Positions 24,605 through 33,193 are shown, numbered from the stretch's first letter. The stretch: 64,000 nucleotides of DNA from Motiliproteus sp965230185 (GCA_965230185.1 OZ245995.1:2790001-2854000); one strand, 5' to 3'. Program-made: numbers and translations. Notes: generated by a model from the sequence alone, not told the origin.

Positions 24605-25846
24605 TCAGGAGATTCGGCTGAACACCAGAGTACCGTTGGTGCCACCGAACCCGAAGGAGTTCGACATCGCAGAATCGATTTCGATTTCCTGGGCCTGATG
24701 GGCAACGTAGTCCAGGTCACAGCCTTCGGACGGGTTATCCAGATTGATGGTCGGCGGAGCAACCTGATCTCGAATCGCCAGCACGGTGAAGATAGCCTCG
24801 ACAGCGCCAGCGGCACCGAGCAGGTGGCCAATCATCGACTTGGTTGAACTCATCCGCACCCGCTCCGCTGCGGTACCGATAACCCGCTTAGCCGCGTTGG
24901 ATTCGGCAATATCACCGGCGGGTGTGGAGGTGCCATGAGCGTTGATGTAGTGAATACGATCCGGATTAATTCCCGAATCTTTGACAGCATTCTCCATGGA
25001 AGCCGCTGCACCGCTGCCATCTTCCGGTGGAGCTGTCATATGATGAGCATCGCCACTCATACCGAATCCGGTAAGCTCGGCGTAGATGCTGGCGCCTCGC
25101 TTCTTCGCGTGCTCATACTCTTCCAGTACGACAACCCCTGCACCGTCACTGAGTACAAAACCGTCACGATCCCGATCCCATGGACGGCTTGCCGCCTGCG
25201 GATCTTCGTTGCGGGTTGAAAGCGCTCTGGCAGCGGAGAAGCCTCCCAGGCCCAGCGGCGTAGTGGCCATTTCAGCGCCACCAGCCACCATCGCATCGGC
25301 ATCTCCATAAGCAATCATTCGGGCTGCAGCACCGATGTTGTGGGTACCCGTAGTACAGGCGGTGGTGATAGCGATGTTCGGCCCTTTCATCCCGTAACGG
25401 ATGGAAAGGTTACCGGAAATCATATTGATGATGCTGCCGGGAACGAAGAAAGGAGAGATCCGGCGCGGACCGCTTTTGTTTAGCACATCATGATTCTTCT
25501 CGATCATCGGCAGGCCGCCGATTCCGGAACCGATTGCTACACCGATACGATCAGCATTCTGTTCAGAGACTTCCAGACCGGAATCTTCAATAGCCTGAAT
25601 GCCGGCTGCCATTCCGTACTGGATAAAATTATCCATTTTACGAGCGTCTTTAACGCTCATGTACTGGCTGACGTCAAAATCCTTAATTGAGCCACCGAAA
25701 CGGGTGTTAAAGGCGGACGTATCGAAGTGTTCGATAGGTGCGATACCGCTCTTACCGTTAACGATGTTCTCCCACGTCTCTTTGACCGTGTTACCCACCG
25801 GGGTAAGCATCCCCAAACCGGTAACAACAACTCTTCTCCGAGACAT
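24605..25846 (-). CDS. fabF: Beta-ketoacyl-ACP synthase II
   Basis: A 413-residue condensing enzyme of fatty acid elongation. Catalytic triad C164 (TTACTTGTHN), histidine in NAHGTSTPAGD and histidine in SMIGHLLGAAG are present. Length is normal. It follows acpP on the minus strand, behind a partial terminator that should lower its expression relative to acpP. Confidence 0.97.
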   Translation of the reverse strand: MSRRRVVVTGLGMLTPVGNTVKETWENIVNGKSGIAPIEHFDTSAFNTRFGGSIKDFDVSQYMSVKDARKMDNFIQYGMAAGIQAIEDSGLEVSEQNADRIGVAIGSGIGGLPMIEKNHDVLNKSGPRRISPFFVPGSIINMISGNLSIRYGMKGPNIAITTACTTGTHNIGAAARMIAYGDADAMVAGGAEMATTPLGLGGFSAARALSTRNEDPQAASRPWDRDRDGFVLSDGAGVVVLEEYEHAKKRGASIYAELTGFGMSGDAHHMTAPPEDGSGAAASMENAVKDSGINPDRIHYINAHGTSTPAGDIAESNAAKRVIGTAAERVRMSSTKSMIGHLLGAAGAVEAIFTVLAIRDQVAPPTINLDNPSEGCDLDYVAHQAQEIEIDSAMSNSFGFGGTNGTLVFSRIS

Positions 25847-25870
25847 AGCGTTCCTCCAACAGACGTTAAA

Positions 25871-25909
25871 ACAAAAGAAAAGCCGCCCTATGCAGAATAG
25901 TAGCGGCTT
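25871..25909 (-). terminator. Partial terminator between acpP and fabF
   Basis: On the minus strand AAGCCGC and GCGGCTT pair around a 16-base loop and are followed by TTTCTTTTG. It lies in the 87-base acpP-fabF gap and probably attenuates transcription into fabF. Confidence 0.7.
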
Positions 25910-25933
25910 CTCGTAAGCTTGTTCGCAGCGAGA

Positions 25934-26167
25934 TTACTGGTTAGCTTCGATGTACTCGATGGCCAGCTTCACAGTAGTGATCTTCTCAGCTTCTTCATCA
26001 GGAATCTCAGTTTCGAACTCCTCTTCCAGAGCCATAACCAGCTCTACAGTGTCCAGAGAGTCAGCGCCGAGATCTTCAACAAAAGAGGCTTCGCTTGTTA
26101 CTTCTTCTTCCTTGACGCCCAGTTGTTCTGCAACAATCTTCTTTACGCGCTCTTCAATAGTACTCAT
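25934..26167 (-). CDS. acpP: Acyl carrier protein
   Basis: A 77-residue, strongly acidic carrier. S37 in GADSLDTVELVMALEEEF carries the phosphopantetheine arm. AGGAAG lies just before the ATG. It has its own promoter in the 163-base gap after fabG and is followed by an attenuator, consistent with the high level of ACP that cells need. Confidence 0.98.
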   Translation of the reverse strand: MSTIEERVKKIVAEQLGVKEEEVTSEASFVEDLGADSLDTVELVMALEEEFETEIPDEEAEKITTVKLAIEYIEANQ

Positions 26168-26288
26168 AGTTCTTCCTACTTGTTATGAACGTTTTGTTCT
26201 GAAGATGTTTTCCTAAAAACCTAAACACCTTCAGGGGATCAGTTTCGCCGTCCGCCACAAAGACTCTATCGTGGCTGGATGAGGGGAC

Positions 26289-26316
26289 ATTATCAACAAA
26301 TTCGAAAAAAAAACAA
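26289..26316 (-). promoter_or_regulatory. Candidate promoter of acpP
   Basis: On the minus strand TTGTTT (26311-26316) and GATAAT (26289-26294) are 16 bases apart; the spacer is T-rich. The leader to acpP would be about 115 bases. Confidence 0.55.
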
Positions 26317-26330
26317 TTCCCCTTCGGCAA

Positions 26331-27074
26331 TTAAGACATATACATGCCACCATTTACATGGATTGTTTCACCGGTCACATAACCGCCCGCATCGCTGGCC
26401 AGAAAACCAACAACGGCAGCCACTTCAGCCGGCGCACCGAGACGATTCATCGGAATCTGCGAACGCAGTTTATCCTTATGCTCTTCGGCAAGACCACTGG
26501 TCATATCGGTATCGATAAAACCGGGTGCGACTGAATTAACGGTCACGTTGCGCGAAGCAACCTCCCGGGCCAGCGCCCTGCTGAAGCCTTCGATGCCCGA
26601 CTTCGCTGCCGCATAGTTAGACTGACCGGCATTACCCATGGAGGCCACGACCGAACTGACATTGATAATCCGCCCCCAGCGCGCCTTACTCATACCACGC
26701 AGGCAGCCTTTGGCAACGCGATAGATCGAGCTGAGATTGGTATTCAGCACTGAATCCCACTCATCATCCTTCATCCGCATCAGCAGGTTGTCGCGAGTGA
26801 TGCCGGCGTTATTCACCAGAATTTCCACAACACCAAACTGCTCCTGCACGGCTTTCAGTACTGCGTCGACGGATTCCTGAGACGCCACATCCAGCACCAT
26901 GCCGGAACCCTGAACGCCCGCATCCGCGAGCGCCTGAGAGATGGTCTGGGCGCCATTTTCACTGGTGGCCGTACCGACAACAACAGCCCCCTGGCGACCC
27001 AGCTCTTCTGCTACCGCCTTGCCGATTCCCCGGGTTGCTCCGGTTACCAGCGCAACTTTACCTTCGATACTCAT
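26331..27074 (-). CDS. fabG: 3-oxoacyl-ACP reductase
   Basis: A 247-residue short-chain dehydrogenase that reduces 3-ketoacyl-ACP with NADPH. Cofactor motif TGATRGIGKA, NNAG at 88-91, and catalytic S141, Y154 and K158 (NVSS, SNYAAAKSG) are present. It ends VTGETIHVNGGMYMS, typical of FabG. It sits between fabD and acpP. Confidence 0.97.
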   Translation of the reverse strand: MSIEGKVALVTGATRGIGKAVAEELGRQGAVVVGTATSENGAQTISQALADAGVQGSGMVLDVASQESVDAVLKAVQEQFGVVEILVNNAGITRDNLLMRMKDDEWDSVLNTNLSSIYRVAKGCLRGMSKARWGRIINVSSVVASMGNAGQSNYAAAKSGIEGFSRALAREVASRNVTVNSVAPGFIDTDMTSGLAEEHKDKLRSQIPMNRLGAPAEVAAVVGFLASDAGGYVTGETIHVNGGMYMS

Positions 27075-27107
27075 CTGAAATTTCCTTTCCCGAATCTACC
27101 TGATCGC

Positions 27108-28040
27108 TCAGCCTTTCAGAGCCTTTTCAAGGCCGGCCTGATCATTTATTGCGGCGACATTCAGACTGCGCTGAATCCGCTTGTTAAGCCCGGACAACAC
27201 CTTACCGGGTCCGCACTCAATAACTGTTTCGATCCCCTGCGCTGCCATGTTGCTGACACTGGTCGTCCAGAGCACTGGACTATAGAGCTGAGCCAGCAGA
27301 TTCTGCTTCAGCTGCTCAGAATCGGCGGCAACCTCCGCGGAAACATTCTGAACAACAGGGATCAGAGGCTCGCTGATCGACAAACCGGCCAGCTGTTCCG
27401 CCAGCTGTTCAGCTGCCGGCTTCATCAGAGCACAGTGAGAAGGAACACTGACCGGTAGCGGCATCGCCCGCTTAGCGCCAGCTTCCTTGCACAGTTCAAT
27501 CGCACGAGTGACGGCTTCGGCCTCACCGGCAATAACGATCTGCCCCGGTGAATTGTAATTAACCGCCGAAACCACGCCACCCTGCGCTGCCTGTTCGCAG
27601 GCCTGCTCCACCTGTTCATCAGCCAGCCCGAGAATCGCCGCCATTGCGCCCTGTCCGGCCGGAACCGCCTGCTGCATAAACTCACCTCGAGCCCGCACCA
27701 GCAGAACCCCCTGCTCCAGCGAAATAACACCCGCACACACCAGCGCGGTGTATTCCCCGAGACTGTGACCAGCCATCAGCGCCGGCGTTTCGCCACCCTG
27801 CTGCTGCCACAGCCGCCACAGGGCGACGCCGGCGGTCAGCAATGCAGGCTGAGTGTTTTCCGTGCTGTTAAGATCGGCTTCAGGTCCGCTCTGGACCAGA
27901 TCCCAGAGATCATACCCCAGGGCCTCTGACGCACTGCTGAAGGTTTCTTTAATAACCGGATACTGCTCACCCAGTTCGGATAACATTCCGACCTGCTGGG
28001 AACCCTGCCCCGGAAAAACAAATGCAAGCGTCTGGTTCAT
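27108..28040 (-). CDS. fabD: Malonyl-CoA:ACP transacylase
   Basis: A 310-residue acyltransferase that loads malonate on ACP. N-terminus FVFPGQGSQ and the nucleophile S93 in GHSLGEYTAL are typical; histidine in VPSHCALM completes the dyad. I start at MNQTLAF because GAGGGCAGC precedes that ATG; the upstream extension of 14 residues is not needed. The next gene upstream is plsX, without fabH between them. Confidence 0.96.
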   Translation of the reverse strand: MNQTLAFVFPGQGSQQVGMLSELGEQYPVIKETFSSASEALGYDLWDLVQSGPEADLNSTENTQPALLTAGVALWRLWQQQGGETPALMAGHSLGEYTALVCAGVISLEQGVLLVRARGEFMQQAVPAGQGAMAAILGLADEQVEQACEQAAQGGVVSAVNYNSPGQIVIAGEAEAVTRAIELCKEAGAKRAMPLPVSVPSHCALMKPAAEQLAEQLAGLSISEPLIPVVQNVSAEVAADSEQLKQNLLAQLYSPVLWTTSVSNMAAQGIETVIECGPGKVLSGLNKRIQRSLNVAAINDQAGLEKALKG

Positions 28041-28160
28041 GCTGCCCTCTGAAAACTGTAGAAAACGAGCGCTGCCGGCCATTCAGACTCGGTAATCCCG
28101 ACAGCGAAATACTGAGCGCCTAATATTACCTGAATTACAAGGAATTAAAACGCATTAAAC
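28041..28160. other. plsX-fabD gap (no fabH)
   Basis: In E. coli the fabH gene fills this place. Here only 120 A+T-rich bases remain, with a possible minus-strand promoter (TTTTAA, 16 bases, TAATAT). I see no fabH remnant. Confidence 0.6.
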
Positions 28161-29168
28161 TCATACCGTGGATGCCAACCGATCATTCAGCCTGACCGAC
28201 AGCTGCCGGGTCACCTCTTCCCGGGCCTGCTGAATGGCATGCCCGAAACAGAGCTGATTAGCCGAACCGTGACTTTTGACCACAATACCCTGTAGCCCAA
28301 GCAGGCTAGCTCCGTTTCGCCGTGACGGATCCATCAGCTCTCGCAGCTCCGTCAGCACCGGCCTCGCCAGCCAGCCGAGCAGCCTGCGATAAAGCGAACG
28401 CCTGAACGCGGCATCCAGCGATGCCCCCATCAACCGGGCAAGCCCCTCACTGCTTTTCAGCGCGATATTGCCGACAAAGCCGTCACAGACAACGACGTCT
28501 GCCTTTCCGGCATAAATGTCATCCCCTTCAATATACCCAACATAGTTGAGCTGACTATGCTCGCGAATCAGTCGGGAGGCCAGTTTGACCTGTTCGTTAC
28601 CCTTTATCTCTTCTTCCCCGACATTCAGCAATGCGACGCGCGGCGCCTGCAGATTATCAACGGTTTCCGCCAGCACAGCCCCCATCAGCGCAAACTGAAA
28701 CAGGTGGTCGGCGCTGCAGTCCACATTCGCGCCGAGATCAAGCATATAGCACTGTCCCTTTCGGGTTGGCAGCACGGTAGCGATCGCCGGCCGGTCAATG
28801 CCGGGATGAGTTCCGAGGCGATAACGCCCCATTGCCATCATGGCACCGGTATTGCCAGCACTGACACAGGCATCGGCCTCATGGGAGGCAACCAGAGAGA
28901 TGGCCTTATACAGCGAAGAATCTCTGCGTTTGCGCAACGCCATCGACGGCTTCTCATCCATGCCAACCACCTGGGGTGCATGAATGATATCGAATGGCAG
29001 ATCGGAAGAAAAAGAACCGGCGAGAGAGCGGATTCTGGCCTCATCCCCAACCAGCAGCAGCCGGCAATCAGGGTGACGAGCAAGAAAATCGAGAGAGGAA
29101 GGAACAATTACGTGGGGACCGAAGTCCCCACTCATCGCATCTATAGCTAGGGTGCAGCTGGCAGCCAA
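28161..29168 (-). CDS. plsX: Phosphate acyltransferase PlsX
   Basis: A 335-residue enzyme that turns acyl-ACP into acyl-phosphate, the donor for PlsY. Typical stretches: AIDAMSGDFGP at the start, SMALRKRRDSSL, SAGNTGAMMA, MLDLGANVD, and VVCDGFVGNIALKSSEG. Length is normal. It starts 2 bases after the rpmF stop, so the two are tightly coupled. Confidence 0.96.
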   Translation of the reverse strand: MAASCTLAIDAMSGDFGPHVIVPSSLDFLARHPDCRLLLVGDEARIRSLAGSFSSDLPFDIIHAPQVVGMDEKPSMALRKRRDSSLYKAISLVASHEADACVSAGNTGAMMAMGRYRLGTHPGIDRPAIATVLPTRKGQCYMLDLGANVDCSADHLFQFALMGAVLAETVDNLQAPRVALLNVGEEEIKGNEQVKLASRLIREHSQLNYVGYIEGDDIYAGKADVVVCDGFVGNIALKSSEGLARLMGASLDAAFRRSLYRRLLGWLARPVLTELRELMDPSRRNGASLLGLQGIVVKSHGSANQLCFGHAIQQAREEVTRQLSVRLNDRLASTV

Positions 29169-29170
29169 GC

Positions 29171-29350
29171 TTATTCTGCGTCTTTGGCAACCACCTGACG
29201 ACCGCGATAGAAACCATCAGCAGTCACGTGGTGACGACGATGAACTTCACCGGTAGTTGCGTCCTGAGACAGAGTGGCACCAGTCAGTGCGTCGTGAGAA
29301 CGACGCTGACCGCGACGTGAACGGGTTACTTTGCTTTTTTGAACAGCCAT
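29171..29350 (-). CDS. rpmF: Ribosomal protein L32
   Basis: A 59-residue basic protein beginning MAVQKSKVTRSRRGQRRSHD, the L32 signature. It has no zinc-binding cysteines, so it is the cysteine-free form common in proteobacteria. It lies between yceD and plsX, as in E. coli. Confidence 0.97.
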   Translation of the reverse strand: MAVQKSKVTRSRRGQRRSHDALTGATLSQDATTGEVHRRHHVTADGFYRGRQVVAKDAE

Positions 29351-29369
29351 GGCTTAGCAGCTCCTGAAA

Positions 29370-29891
29370 CTAATGTTTATTGCCCTTTAACTGGGCGAGT
29401 ACACTAAATGGATTCTCTTTGTTGTCGTCGCCTTGCGGTTTCGCATCAGGATCTCCGTAGTCAGTTCTGACAACACAGTCCCGGTGAGTCGCAATCTGAG
29501 GGAGAGTCAGAATCAACTCGTCCTCAATCGCCTGCTGCACCTCCAGCTCGTCGCCACTGACGACCAGCGGATCATAGCGCCGCGGCAACATCTGCGCCGC
29601 TTCGTCATCTCTGACGACGCCCAGATTAAGCTCAGCGCTCAGCGAAATTGCTACCGGCTCCAGACAACGCTGACAAAGCATATGTACTGAAACTTCAGCC
29701 TTGCCTCTGAGGTAACGAATTTTCTCTTCGTCCACTCCAAAGGTCAGACTGACCTCTACACTACCCTCTGCGTCTTCGAGGAAGCTGGTCAGACGTTCCA
29801 GCCGCTCAAGCGGTAAAGAACCTTCATAACTCAGCCCCTGATCGGCGGATCGCCGAGGGTCTATTTTAATCGGTAATGGGGCCTTCGACAT
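29370..29891 (-). CDS. yceD: YceD family, large-subunit rRNA accumulation protein
   Basis: A 173-residue acidic DUF177/YceD protein needed in plants and E. coli relatives for 23S rRNA accumulation. It starts MSKAPLPIKIDPRRSADQG, and has CQRCLEPVAISL and a C-terminal tail with NPFSVLAQLKG. The start agrees with relatives, yet a good promoter lies so close that the mRNA has a leader of only about 1-3 bases and there is no ribosome site, so translation may be leaderless. It opens the long minus-strand operon. Confidence 0.92.
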   Translation of the reverse strand: MSKAPLPIKIDPRRSADQGLSYEGSLPLERLERLTSFLEDAEGSVEVSLTFGVDEEKIRYLRGKAEVSVHMLCQRCLEPVAISLSAELNLGVVRDDEAAQMLPRRYDPLVVSGDELEVQQAIEDELILTLPQIATHRDCVVRTDYGDPDAKPQGDDNKENPFSVLAQLKGNKH

Positions 29892-29900
29892 AAGCGCGCA

Positions 29901-29929
29901 ATAATAGGGACGAAACCTGCATCTGTAAA
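29901..29929 (-). promoter_or_regulatory. Promoter of the yceD-rpmF-plsX-fab operon
   Basis: On the minus strand TTTACA (29924-29929) and TATTAT (29901-29906) are 17 bases apart, followed by TGCGCGC, a discriminator of the kind seen in growth-rate-controlled promoters. The -10 ends 9 bases before the yceD ATG. Confidence 0.75.
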
Positions 29930-30013
29930 GGGCAAAGCCATTAAATTAACAATAAAAACGGGTAACATAGCCGTCGTTGGATAATTCGCTGCATCTGCCC
30001 GGGAAATTCTACC

Positions 30014-30592
30014 ATGACCGCTCTAGTCCTTGCCTCTACCTCCCCTTTCAGAAAAGAGATTCTGAAGAAACTCGGCGTGCCTTTTGCGGCGGCCGACCCG
30101 AAGGTAGATGAACAGGCAACCCCCGACGAATCCGCCACCGCACTGGTAGAGCGGCTGGCCATCGCCAAGGCGAGCGCCGTCGCCCCCCGACACCCTGACA
30201 GCCTGATTGTCGGTTCTGATCAGCTGGCGGTTCTGGATGACCAGGTCCTCGGTAAGCCCCACACCCACGAAAACGCGGTCCGACAACTGACGGACTGCAG
30301 CGGCAGAGCGATAACCTTTTATACCGGCATCTGCCTCTACAACAGCACAACAAATCGCTATCAGAGCTCCGTGGAGCTTTTCCGGGTGCATTTTCGCAAA
30401 CTCAGCAAGAGGCAGATCGAGAGCTATCTGCAAGCGGAGCAGCCTTATAACTGCGCTGGTAGTTTTAAATCAGAAGGACTGGGAATTTCGCTTTTTGAAC
30501 GCCTGGAGGGGGATGATCCGAACACCCTGATTGGCCTGCCCCTGATTCGGCTGATTTCAATGCTGGATCGGGAAGGCATACAAGTTCCCTGA
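30014..30592 (+). CDS. Maf-family nucleotide pyrophosphatase (YceF type)
   Basis: A 192-residue Maf-like protein. LASTSPFRKEIL at the start, the KVDE stretch and GSDQLAVLD agree with the YceF (7-methyl-GTP pyrophosphatase) subgroup rather than YhdE, which acts on dTTP/UTP. The subgroup call is made by motif only. It is divergent from the yceD operon, where E. coli also keeps yceF. Confidence 0.88.
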   Translation: MTALVLASTSPFRKEILKKLGVPFAAADPKVDEQATPDESATALVERLAIAKASAVAPRHPDSLIVGSDQLAVLDDQVLGKPHTHENAVRQLTDCSGRAITFYTGICLYNSTTNRYQSSVELFRVHFRKLSKRQIESYLQAEQPYNCAGSFKSEGLGISLFERLEGDDPNTLIGLPLIRLISMLDREGIQVP

Positions 30593-30618
30593 CAGAGACA
30601 ACAACAAGATTTCGCCAG

Positions 30619-30655
30619 AAAAAAGCGGACGGGGCCCGAACATCCGGCCCCGCCC
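30619..30655 (-). terminator. Terminator after sppA
   Basis: On the minus strand a GC-rich imperfect stem (GCGGGGCC ... GGCCCCGTCCGC) is followed by TTTTTT. It ends the HAD-sppA transcript facing the maf-like gene. Confidence 0.75.
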
Positions 30656-30673
30656 CGAAGGGAAGTCGACCTG

Positions 30674-31738
30674 TTACTGCAGGATTGGCTGTTTCAGCCC
30701 CAGCTCTACTGCCAGAGAACGGGCAAAGCTGGTGCTGAAGCGCTCCACAATCTGTTCCAGCGGACTCAGACGAGGCGTAAAGCTGACGATCTCTTCTTCG
30801 CCGATTACATTTCTGGCTACATAGCCGCTGCTGCCCAGCCCGTCGATCAGACCAAGTTGCAGTGCCTGCTCACCAGACCAGATCAGCCCGCTGAACAACT
30901 GCGGGGTTTCTTTCAACCGATTTCCACGACCAAGCCGAACCTGCTCGATAAACTGTTGATGAGTGGTGTTGAGGACCTGCTCCCAGAACTCCTTTTCCGA
31001 CTCTTTCAGCGGCGTAAAGGGATCCAGAAACGCCTTGTGTTCGCCGGCAGTTAACAACCGACGCTCAACGCCAAGTTTCTTCAGGATGTCGACAAAGCCG
31101 AAACTTGATGAGATCACACCGATAGAGCCGACCAGGCTCGCTTTATCGGCATAGATTTCATCCGCAGCCGCTGCGATGTAGTACCCCCCGGAGGCACCGA
31201 TATCCACGATAACGCTGTAGACCGGCGTCTGTGGATATTTCTTCTTCAGGCGCATGATTTCATCGTAGACATAGCCCGCCTGAACCGGACTGCCGCCGGG
31301 GCTGTTGATCCGGAGAATGATGCCTGCCGTGCCTTCGTCCTTAAAAGCCTTTCGCAAAGCTCCGACAATCGAGTCGGCATTAGCCTCTTCCCCGTCAGCG
31401 ATTGCGCCATTGATTTCTACCAGCGCGGTATGGCGCGCAGAGCTTTTACTGCTGCTTTCAAAGAAGTCATCGGGGATCAGGATGACCAGGGCAGCAAACA
31501 GGTAGATAAATGTCAGCGATTTAAAAAAGATCCCCCAGCGCCGGGAGCGGCGCTGTTCGGCATGGAGACCCATCACCAGCTTTTCGATCAGCTTCCACTC
31601 TCTCGGTGAGCGCTCTCCACCGCGCCCCTCCGAGGATGATCGCGAAGCATCCGGACTCTGTTCCGGAGAGCGGCTGCCAGAACCGCTGTTGTCGTCATTG
31701 CGTGGGGAAGAAGGCCCACCCCATAGATCGTCACTCAC
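30674..31738 (-). CDS. sppA: Signal peptide peptidase SppA (S49 peptidase)
   Basis: A 354-residue membrane-anchored serine peptidase of the short SppA/SohB form. A charged cytoplasmic N-terminus of about 70 residues is followed by one membrane helix (FFKSLTFIYLFAALVILI), then the S49 domain with INSPGGSP and nucleophile S183 in DIGASGGYY. The general-base lysine is K235 in GEHKAF, 52 residues after the serine, the distance seen in Bacillus SppA. It breaks down left-over signal peptides. It lies 44 bases after the HAD gene on the same strand. Confidence 0.9.
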   Translation of the reverse strand: MSDDLWGGPSSPRNDDNSGSGSRSPEQSPDASRSSSEGRGGERSPREWKLIEKLVMGLHAEQRRSRRWGIFFKSLTFIYLFAALVILIPDDFFESSSKSSARHTALVEINGAIADGEEANADSIVGALRKAFKDEGTAGIILRINSPGGSPVQAGYVYDEIMRLKKKYPQTPVYSVIVDIGASGGYYIAAAADEIYADKASLVGSIGVISSSFGFVDILKKLGVERRLLTAGEHKAFLDPFTPLKESEKEFWEQVLNTTHQQFIEQVRLGRGNRLKETPQLFSGLIWSGEQALQLGLIDGLGSSGYVARNVIGEEEIVSFTPRLSPLEQIVERFSTSFARSLAVELGLKQPILQ

Positions 31739-31782
31739 TTTTCTGCTCCTCAGGTTGAACCTGCAAATTGCCGGGGCCGATT

Positions 31783-32433
31783 TCAGCAGCCGTCCAGCAA
31801 CCAGTCATCGAGTTCGCTGAAACGGTCGATTATCCGGACCGGATTATGATTTCGGAGGCGCTCGACGGCGTGAGCCCCATAGGAAACCCCCAGAGATCGC
31901 ATACCGGCGTTGGTGGCCATCTCCAGGTCAAACTCGGTGTCGCCGATCATCAGCGCCTGATCCGCTGCCACGCCGCTCTCGACCAGCAGTTCCTCCAGCA
32001 TCAGAGGATCAGGTTTGGATCGCGTTTCATCAGCGCAGCGGCTGTACTCGAACAGCGGTCCGAGCCCGGTATCGGAAAACACCCGATCCAGCCCCCGGCG
32101 ACTCTTACCGGTGGCAACCGCCAGCTGGTATCCACCATCCCTCAACCGCGCCAGAGAATCCTCAACACCGTCGAAAAGACGTATCGGCGTACAGTCTGCC
32201 TCCAGATAGTAGTGGGAATAGCGCTGACGCATCTGCTCCACCCCCTGGCCATCGATACCCGGGAACAGAAGCTGCAGCGCTTCCGGCAGGCCAAGCCCGA
32301 TAATGTTGCGGACGGCATCATCGGATACCGCAGCCATTTCAAGGTCGGCGGCCGCCTGCTGCATGCTGGAAATAATACGGGCGGCAGAATCGATAATAGT
32401 GCCGTCCCAGTCGAAAATAAGCAGTCTGAACAA
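31783..32433 (-). CDS. HAD phosphatase, phosphoglycolate phosphatase-like
   Basis: A 216-residue haloacid dehalogenase with the Gph-type cap. Motifs: I LLIFDWDGTIIDS, II VATGKS, III and IV KPDPLML and MIGDTEFDLEMATNAG. Exact substrate cannot be read; phosphoglycolate phosphatase is the usual annotation for this place beside sppA. It starts with TTG: AGGAG lies 7 bases before it, and no ATG precedes it. A perfect 18-bp palindrome (32453-32470) lies directly upstream of the ribosome site. In many relatives rluC precedes this gene; it is absent here. Confidence 0.85.
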   Translation of the reverse strand: MFRLLIFDWDGTIIDSAARIISSMQQAAADLEMAAVSDDAVRNIIGLGLPEALQLLFPGIDGQGVEQMRQRYSHYYLEADCTPIRLFDGVEDSLARLRDGGYQLAVATGKSRRGLDRVFSDTGLGPLFEYSRCADETRSKPDPLMLEELLVESGVAADQALMIGDTEFDLEMATNAGMRSLGVSYGAHAVERLRNHNPVRIIDRFSELDDWLLDGC

Positions 32434-32452
32434 CGTGGTACTCCTGTCGGCA

Positions 32453-32470
32453 TCGCCCCGGGGCGATGAG
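32453..32470. repeat. Perfect 18-bp palindrome upstream of the HAD start
   Basis: CATCGCCCC is followed directly by its reverse complement GGGGCGATG. It lies just upstream of the AGGAG of the TTG-started gene and could be an operator or an mRNA hairpin near the ribosome site. Confidence 0.5.
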
Positions 32471-32629
32471 CCGGCATTACAGGCTGTGCTGCAAAGGGCT
32501 GTTAAAAAAGAGATATACAGAGAATGAGAGACAATGATATCCGAAAGCGAGTTCCTGAAGGAACCGACCAGCCCTGATTTATATCAACAAACACCGGGGA
32601 GACGAAAGGCCGGGAATGGTCAGCAGCTG

Positions 32630-32658
32630 TTGGTAGCGCCCGACCTATAAGGTATGCT
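32630..32658 (+). promoter_or_regulatory. Candidate promoter of the MaoC gene
   Basis: TTGGTA (32630-32635) and TATGCT (32653-32658) are 17 bases apart. The leader is about 60 bases. A dyad GTTCCT-GA-AGGAAC at 32551-32564 lies upstream in the same gap; the rest of the 32434-32725 gap holds no gene that I can see. Confidence 0.55.
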
Positions 32659-32725
32659 CTGCCCGTTCACAGGGGCTGCGACATTCGAGCCCTTATTGTC
32701 ACTGAACAACACAAGGGAACCTGTT

Positions 32726-33157
32726 ATGAGTGATCTGCACGGCTACTATCTTGAAGACCTCGAGGTTGGTATGAGCGCCTCCGTTGCCAAAACCGTTACC
32801 GAATCAGACGTATACACCTTTGCCGGAATCACCGGCGACAACAACCCGGTCCATATTAACGCAGAATATGCAGCCACTACTCAGTTCGAGCAGCGAATCG
32901 TACACGGCATGTTCAGCGCCGGCCTGATCTCCGCTGTACTGGGCACCCGACTGCCGGGACCGGGCGCCATCTACATCGACCAGACGCTTAAATTCCGGGC
33001 ACCGGTCTTTATCGGCGACACCGTCACAGCCACCGCCACGGTTGAAAGCATCGACAGCCGTCGCCGCCGGGTAAAACTGAAAACCGTCTGCACTGTGGGC
33101 GACAAAGTCGTCGCTCAGGGCGAAGCTACCAACATGGTGGATTCCAGATCAGCCTGA
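32726..33157 (+). CDS. MaoC-like (R)-enoyl-CoA hydratase
   Basis: A 143-residue hot-dog protein with the hydratase-2 motif: FAGITGDNNPVHINAEYA gives the catalytic aspartate and histidine, followed by IVHGMFSAGL. This is the PhaJ/MaoC form that makes (R)-3-hydroxyacyl-CoA from enoyl-CoA. AAGGGAA lies before the ATG. It stands next to an isochorismatase-like gene; a link to polyhydroxyalkanoate or fatty acid metabolism is inference, since no pha gene is in the window. Confidence 0.88.
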   Translation: MSDLHGYYLEDLEVGMSASVAKTVTESDVYTFAGITGDNNPVHINAEYAATTQFEQRIVHGMFSAGLISAVLGTRLPGPGAIYIDQTLKFRAPVFIGDTVTATATVESIDSRRRRVKLKTVCTVGDKVVAQGEATNMVDSRSA

Positions 33158-33193
33158 AACAGCAGCAGAACCTTAACAACAGGAGAAACTCTT

